64,000 nt of DNA from G963662265 sp963668545 (GTDB taxonomy: Bacteria > Spirochaetota > Spirochaetia > CADAEX01), in contig OY764868.1 in assembly GCA_963668545.1 (NCBI GenBank), positions 558,001-622,000 on the forward strand, read 5' to 3'. The notes beneath the pieces were generated by a model. The model saw only the letters and a list, made by a program, of their open reading frames with translations, was not told the origin of the DNA and did not search any database. Position 1 is the first letter of the stretch; every line of letters begins with the position of its first letter. The position numbers and the translations under genes were made by a program. Below are positions 61,803 to 64,000 of the stretch, in pieces.

Positions 61803-62840
61803 CTACAGTTCTCCGTAGATCCTGAGCCCTTTTGTTTCCTTAAGTCCGAACCTTATATTCATGTTCTGCACTGCCTGGCCGGATGCCCCTTTTACAAGAT
61901 TGTCTATGACCGAAAAGAGAATTACTGTTTTTCCATGCACCTGCCATGCAATATCACACCTGTTTGATCCCCAGACATCCCTTGTATCGGGAAGACTGCT
62001 CCCTTTCAGATTTACAAAAGGAGAATTGCTGTAAAACTCTTCATATACTGCTTTGATATCATCTTCTGTAATATCCTCTGCCATTTCAAAAGCTGTAGTC
62101 GCATGCATTCCCCTTTTAAGAGGCACAAGATGGGGGGTAAACATCAGATCAAGTGAATCATCAAAGTAATTGATCTCTTTTTTTATCTCTGTGAAATGCC
62201 TGTGTGTCTGTCCAGGCAGGTATGCACATGTGTTTTCTGTTCTTTCGCAGAAAATATTGCCGATTTTAGCCTTTTTACCTGCTCCTGATATTCCTGACAT
62301 TGCATTTGTTATTATTTTCCCTTTTATAAGCCCCTTGGAAGCAAGAGGAATTATCGGGAGAAGTGTACAGGTCGGGTAACATCCCGGATTCGCAATGATA
62401 TCATATCTGGTGATTTCATCATGATAGATTTCACACAGACCGTAGACAGATTCCGGAAGAAGGTCTTTCCTTGGAATTTCCTCACCGTAAGCCTGTAAAA
62501 AGAGTTCCGGCTCCCTGATCCTGAAATCAGCAGAAAGGTCTATTACTACTGATTTTCCGAAAAATGGTTCACATATTCCGGCAGATGCCAGATGGGGAAG
62601 TCCCGCAAATACTACATCAGGTTTTTCATTTACTGCATCCCTGATATCAACCATTTTTCCGTTCCATTTTGCTGTTTTTCCCATTACAGCTTTTCCTATT
62701 CCCGGGTCAACTGCTTCAAGATCTGTTCCCTGTTTTGATGAGGAAACAGGAATTATTTCCTCAATATCTGGATGATCTGCAAGGAGTCTCAAGAGAATCA
62801 TTCCTGTATACCCAGTTGTTCCTAAAATTACCGCTTTCAT
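61803..62840 (-). CDS. argC: N-acetyl-gamma-glutamyl-phosphate reductase
   Basis: A 345-residue NADPH-dependent reductase. GTTGYTGMILLRLLADHP forms the dinucleotide loop, and the nucleophile Cys is in ANPGCYPTC. SGISGAGKKAK and the His in PHLVPLKRGM complete the active site. GGAGGG lies just before the ATG, ten bases after argR. Confidence 0.95.
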   Translation of the reverse strand: MKAVILGTTGYTGMILLRLLADHPDIEEIIPVSSSKQGTDLEAVDPGIGKAVMGKTAKWNGKMVDIRDAVNEKPDVVFAGLPHLASAGICEPFFGKSVVIDLSADFRIREPELFLQAYGEEIPRKDLLPESVYGLCEIYHDEITRYDIIANPGCYPTCTLLPIIPLASKGLIKGKIITNAMSGISGAGKKAKIGNIFCERTENTCAYLPGQTHRHFTEIKKEINYFDDSLDLMFTPHLVPLKRGMHATTAFEMAEDITEDDIKAVYEEFYSNSPFVNLKGSSLPDTRDVWGSNRCDIAWQVHGKTVILFSVIDNLVKGASGQAVQNMNIRFGLKETKGLRIYGEL

Positions 62841-62850
62841 TAATTCCCTC

Positions 62851-63321
62851 CTAAATTTCCAGCCCCGGAAACCTGTTTCTCAATCCTTCAAGAAAATTTT
62901 CCGGTGTCATACCTTCTTTTATTACCATGAATACTGTGTCATCCCCTGCAATGGTTCCGATTATTTCTTCAAGTTCAAGATTGTCAAATGCAAGCGCCAC
63001 AGTCATTGCATGGCCTGAAAAGGTCCTTACAACACCCATATTGCCTGAAAAGTTTATGGATAAAAATCCTCTGTTTATATCCATTATATTTCTTTCCTCA
63101 GATACTTTCTGAAGTTCCTCTTCCACGAGGGAGTAGTAATAACCCCTGTCTGTATCTGGTACTTTACTCACTTTCAGGAGTTTAAGGTCTCTTGACAATG
63201 TTGCCTGAGTAACATTAAAGTTTTTACTGCTGAGAAGCTCAAGAAGCTTCTCCTGACTGTCAATTTTATTTTCTTTGATCATTTTTTTTATGATTTTCAG
63301 TCTGTCTTTTCTTTCATTCAT
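62851..63321 (-). CDS. argR: Arginine repressor
   Basis: A 156-residue ArgR/AhrC protein: winged N-terminal domain (SQEKLLELLSSKNFNVTQAT then LSRDLKLLKV) and a C-terminal arginine-binding hexamer domain with GTIAGDDTVFMV. It heads the arginine operon and probably represses it when arginine is plentiful. An inverted repeat at 63331-63363, just upstream, is a candidate ARG-box region. Confidence 0.95.
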   Translation of the reverse strand: MNERKDRLKIIKKMIKENKIDSQEKLLELLSSKNFNVTQATLSRDLKLLKVSKVPDTDRGYYYSLVEEELQKVSEERNIMDINRGFLSINFSGNMGVVRTFSGHAMTVALAFDNLELEEIIGTIAGDDTVFMVIKEGMTPENFLEGLRNRFPGLEI

Positions 63322-63330
63322 AATATATCC

Positions 63331-63363
63331 GTATATTTATTCTTTAAATATGCATAAATATAC
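63331..63363. promoter_or_regulatory. Inverted repeat upstream of argR, possible ArgR operator
   Basis: GTATATTTAT and its exact complement ATAAATATAC are 13 bases apart, with ATATGCATAAATATAC overlapping the right arm in an ARG-box-like way. It lies 10-42 bases before argR and 117 bases before the divergent mnmA start. Confidence 0.45.
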
Positions 63364-63479
63364 AACATTTATATTTTCTGTGCAATAGATAAAAGCTGAA
63401 GCACTGATTTTTAAAATAATATTTTTTTACGTTTTTCATTGTGCATTAACTGTCAGAGATGAAAAATTATGGGGATGAT

Positions 63480-64000
63480 ATGGGTAAAGTGGTTATTCTC
63501 GGTATGAGCGGCGGAGTAGATTCATCCATGGCGCTAAGACTTCTTAAAAAGGAATATGACCGGATCATAGGTGTAAACCATATTGTTTACAGGAATGTTA
63601 AATCAAGCAGCTCGGATGTACTTGAACGGGCGGAAAGGATCTGCAGGGAGGAGGGGGTTCCTTTCTATGTGATTGATATCACAGAAAAATTCAAAAGCTG
63701 TGTCATTGATAATTTTATCCATTCCTATACAGAAGGTTCTACTCCAAACCCCTGTGTAGTATGCAACCAGAAAATAAAATTCACAGCCTTTTTTGATGCA
63801 GTCAGGGAATTTCTGACAGAAAAAGGGGAGATCTCCTCATCAGATGAGCTGCTGTACTCAACAGGGCATTATGTACAGATCCGGAAAACCGGCAATTCTG
63901 TTTTTCTGAAAAGGGCCCTGGACAGAAGCAAGGACCAGAGCTACATGCTTTACCGCCTTGAAAAGGAAATTCTTTCCCGATGCATATTCCCTCTGGGTAA
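63480..64000 (+). CDS. mnmA: tRNA-specific 2-thiouridylase MnmA, N-terminal part
   Basis: The window ends inside this gene (about 173 of some 350-370 residues). The PP-loop SGGVDSS is at 10-16. The catalytic Cys92 lies in TPNPCVVCN (88-96), followed by IKFTAFF. A conserved STGHYVQIR and KDQSYMLYRL follow. MnmA adds sulfur to U34 of Lys, Glu and Gln tRNAs. The start at 63480 has GGGG upstream; an in-frame ATG at 63459 has no site. It is divergent from the arginine operon. Confidence 0.9.
   Translation, partial: MGKVVILGMSGGVDSSMALRLLKKEYDRIIGVNHIVYRNVKSSSSDVLERAERICREEGVPFYVIDITEKFKSCVIDNFIHSYTEGSTPNPCVVCNQKIKFTAFFDAVREFLTEKGEISSSDELLYSTGHYVQIRKTGNSVFLKRALDRSKDQSYMLYRLEKEILSRCIFPLG

Overview
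The window looks like a chromosomal segment of an anaerobic, motile, Gram-negative bacterium, most likely a free-living spirochaete (Spirochaetota). This is an inference from gene content. There are several signal-peptide beta-barrel outer-membrane proteins, CheX and a CZB-type chemoreceptor. There is an envelope protein with an N-terminal CsgG/TolB-like fold, a PEGA-like middle and a barrel-like end. There is also a NagB-LmbE fusion and a full anaerobic oxygen and nitrosative defence set. I saw no rRNA, tRNA, CRISPR array, prophage or intact insertion sequence. Base composition is moderately AT-rich, with strong AGGAGG-type ribosome sites, several well-supported TTG starts, and a few genes that look leaderless.

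Layout. 1-7640: end of an RND/MMPL exporter, two ABC half-transporters of the IrtAB/YbtPQ kind, a methyltransferase, and feoC-like, feoA and feoB genes (iron or metallophore handling). 7796-9685: a porin-like barrel and a TetR regulator. 9900-12249: an orphan ATPase and a NicO-type metal permease with its DUF1007 partner. 12488-16932: a chemoreceptor with two CZB domains, a 42-residue TPR-like protein, a PEGA-type envelope protein and a 54-residue orphan. 17054-22939: a TetR-controlled envelope operon (TetR, ABC ATPase, two FtsX permeases, LolA-like carrier, outer-membrane barrel) in which one permease is frameshifted; two matching palindromic operators flank its promoter. 23136-28183: iron alcohol dehydrogenase, a thioredoxin-fold protein without its CxxC, two MinD/ferredoxin ATPases, a NifX-like protein and an MFS exporter. 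28188-31739: ferredoxin, HcpR-type regulator and hybrid cluster protein, with two identical GTAAC/GTTAC palindromes.

31848-36517: CheX, the rubrerythrin-desulfoferrodoxin-rubredoxin-FprA operon, an 88-bp tandem repeat, a TIGR02757 protein and a PerR/Fur regulator. 36815-42620: flavin reductase, deoC, NAD salvage (pncB, pncA) and a NagB-LmbE fusion. 42683-48702: envelope and periplasmic proteins, an M15 peptidase, a SRAP protein and a two-component pair. 48922-53674: nitronate monooxygenase, a DMT-like membrane protein, a DnaQ-like exonuclease, ilvE and manC. 53727-57809: an orphan helical protein, pgi and a diguanylate cyclase. 57964-63321: an arginine operon read leftward (argR, argC, argB, argD, argG, GNAT), with mnmA starting divergently and cut by the window end.

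Functional themes are iron/metal homeostasis and iron-sulfur handling, reductive O2/ROS/NO defence, envelope transport, and arginine/NAD/amino-sugar metabolism. Points most worth checking: the frameshifted FtsX gene, the paired TetR operators, the 22-bp palindrome filling a -35/-10 spacer, the Cys-tailed thioredoxin-like protein, the 88-bp repeat made partly from a gene end, and the small element at 54742-54850 that can be read on either strand.
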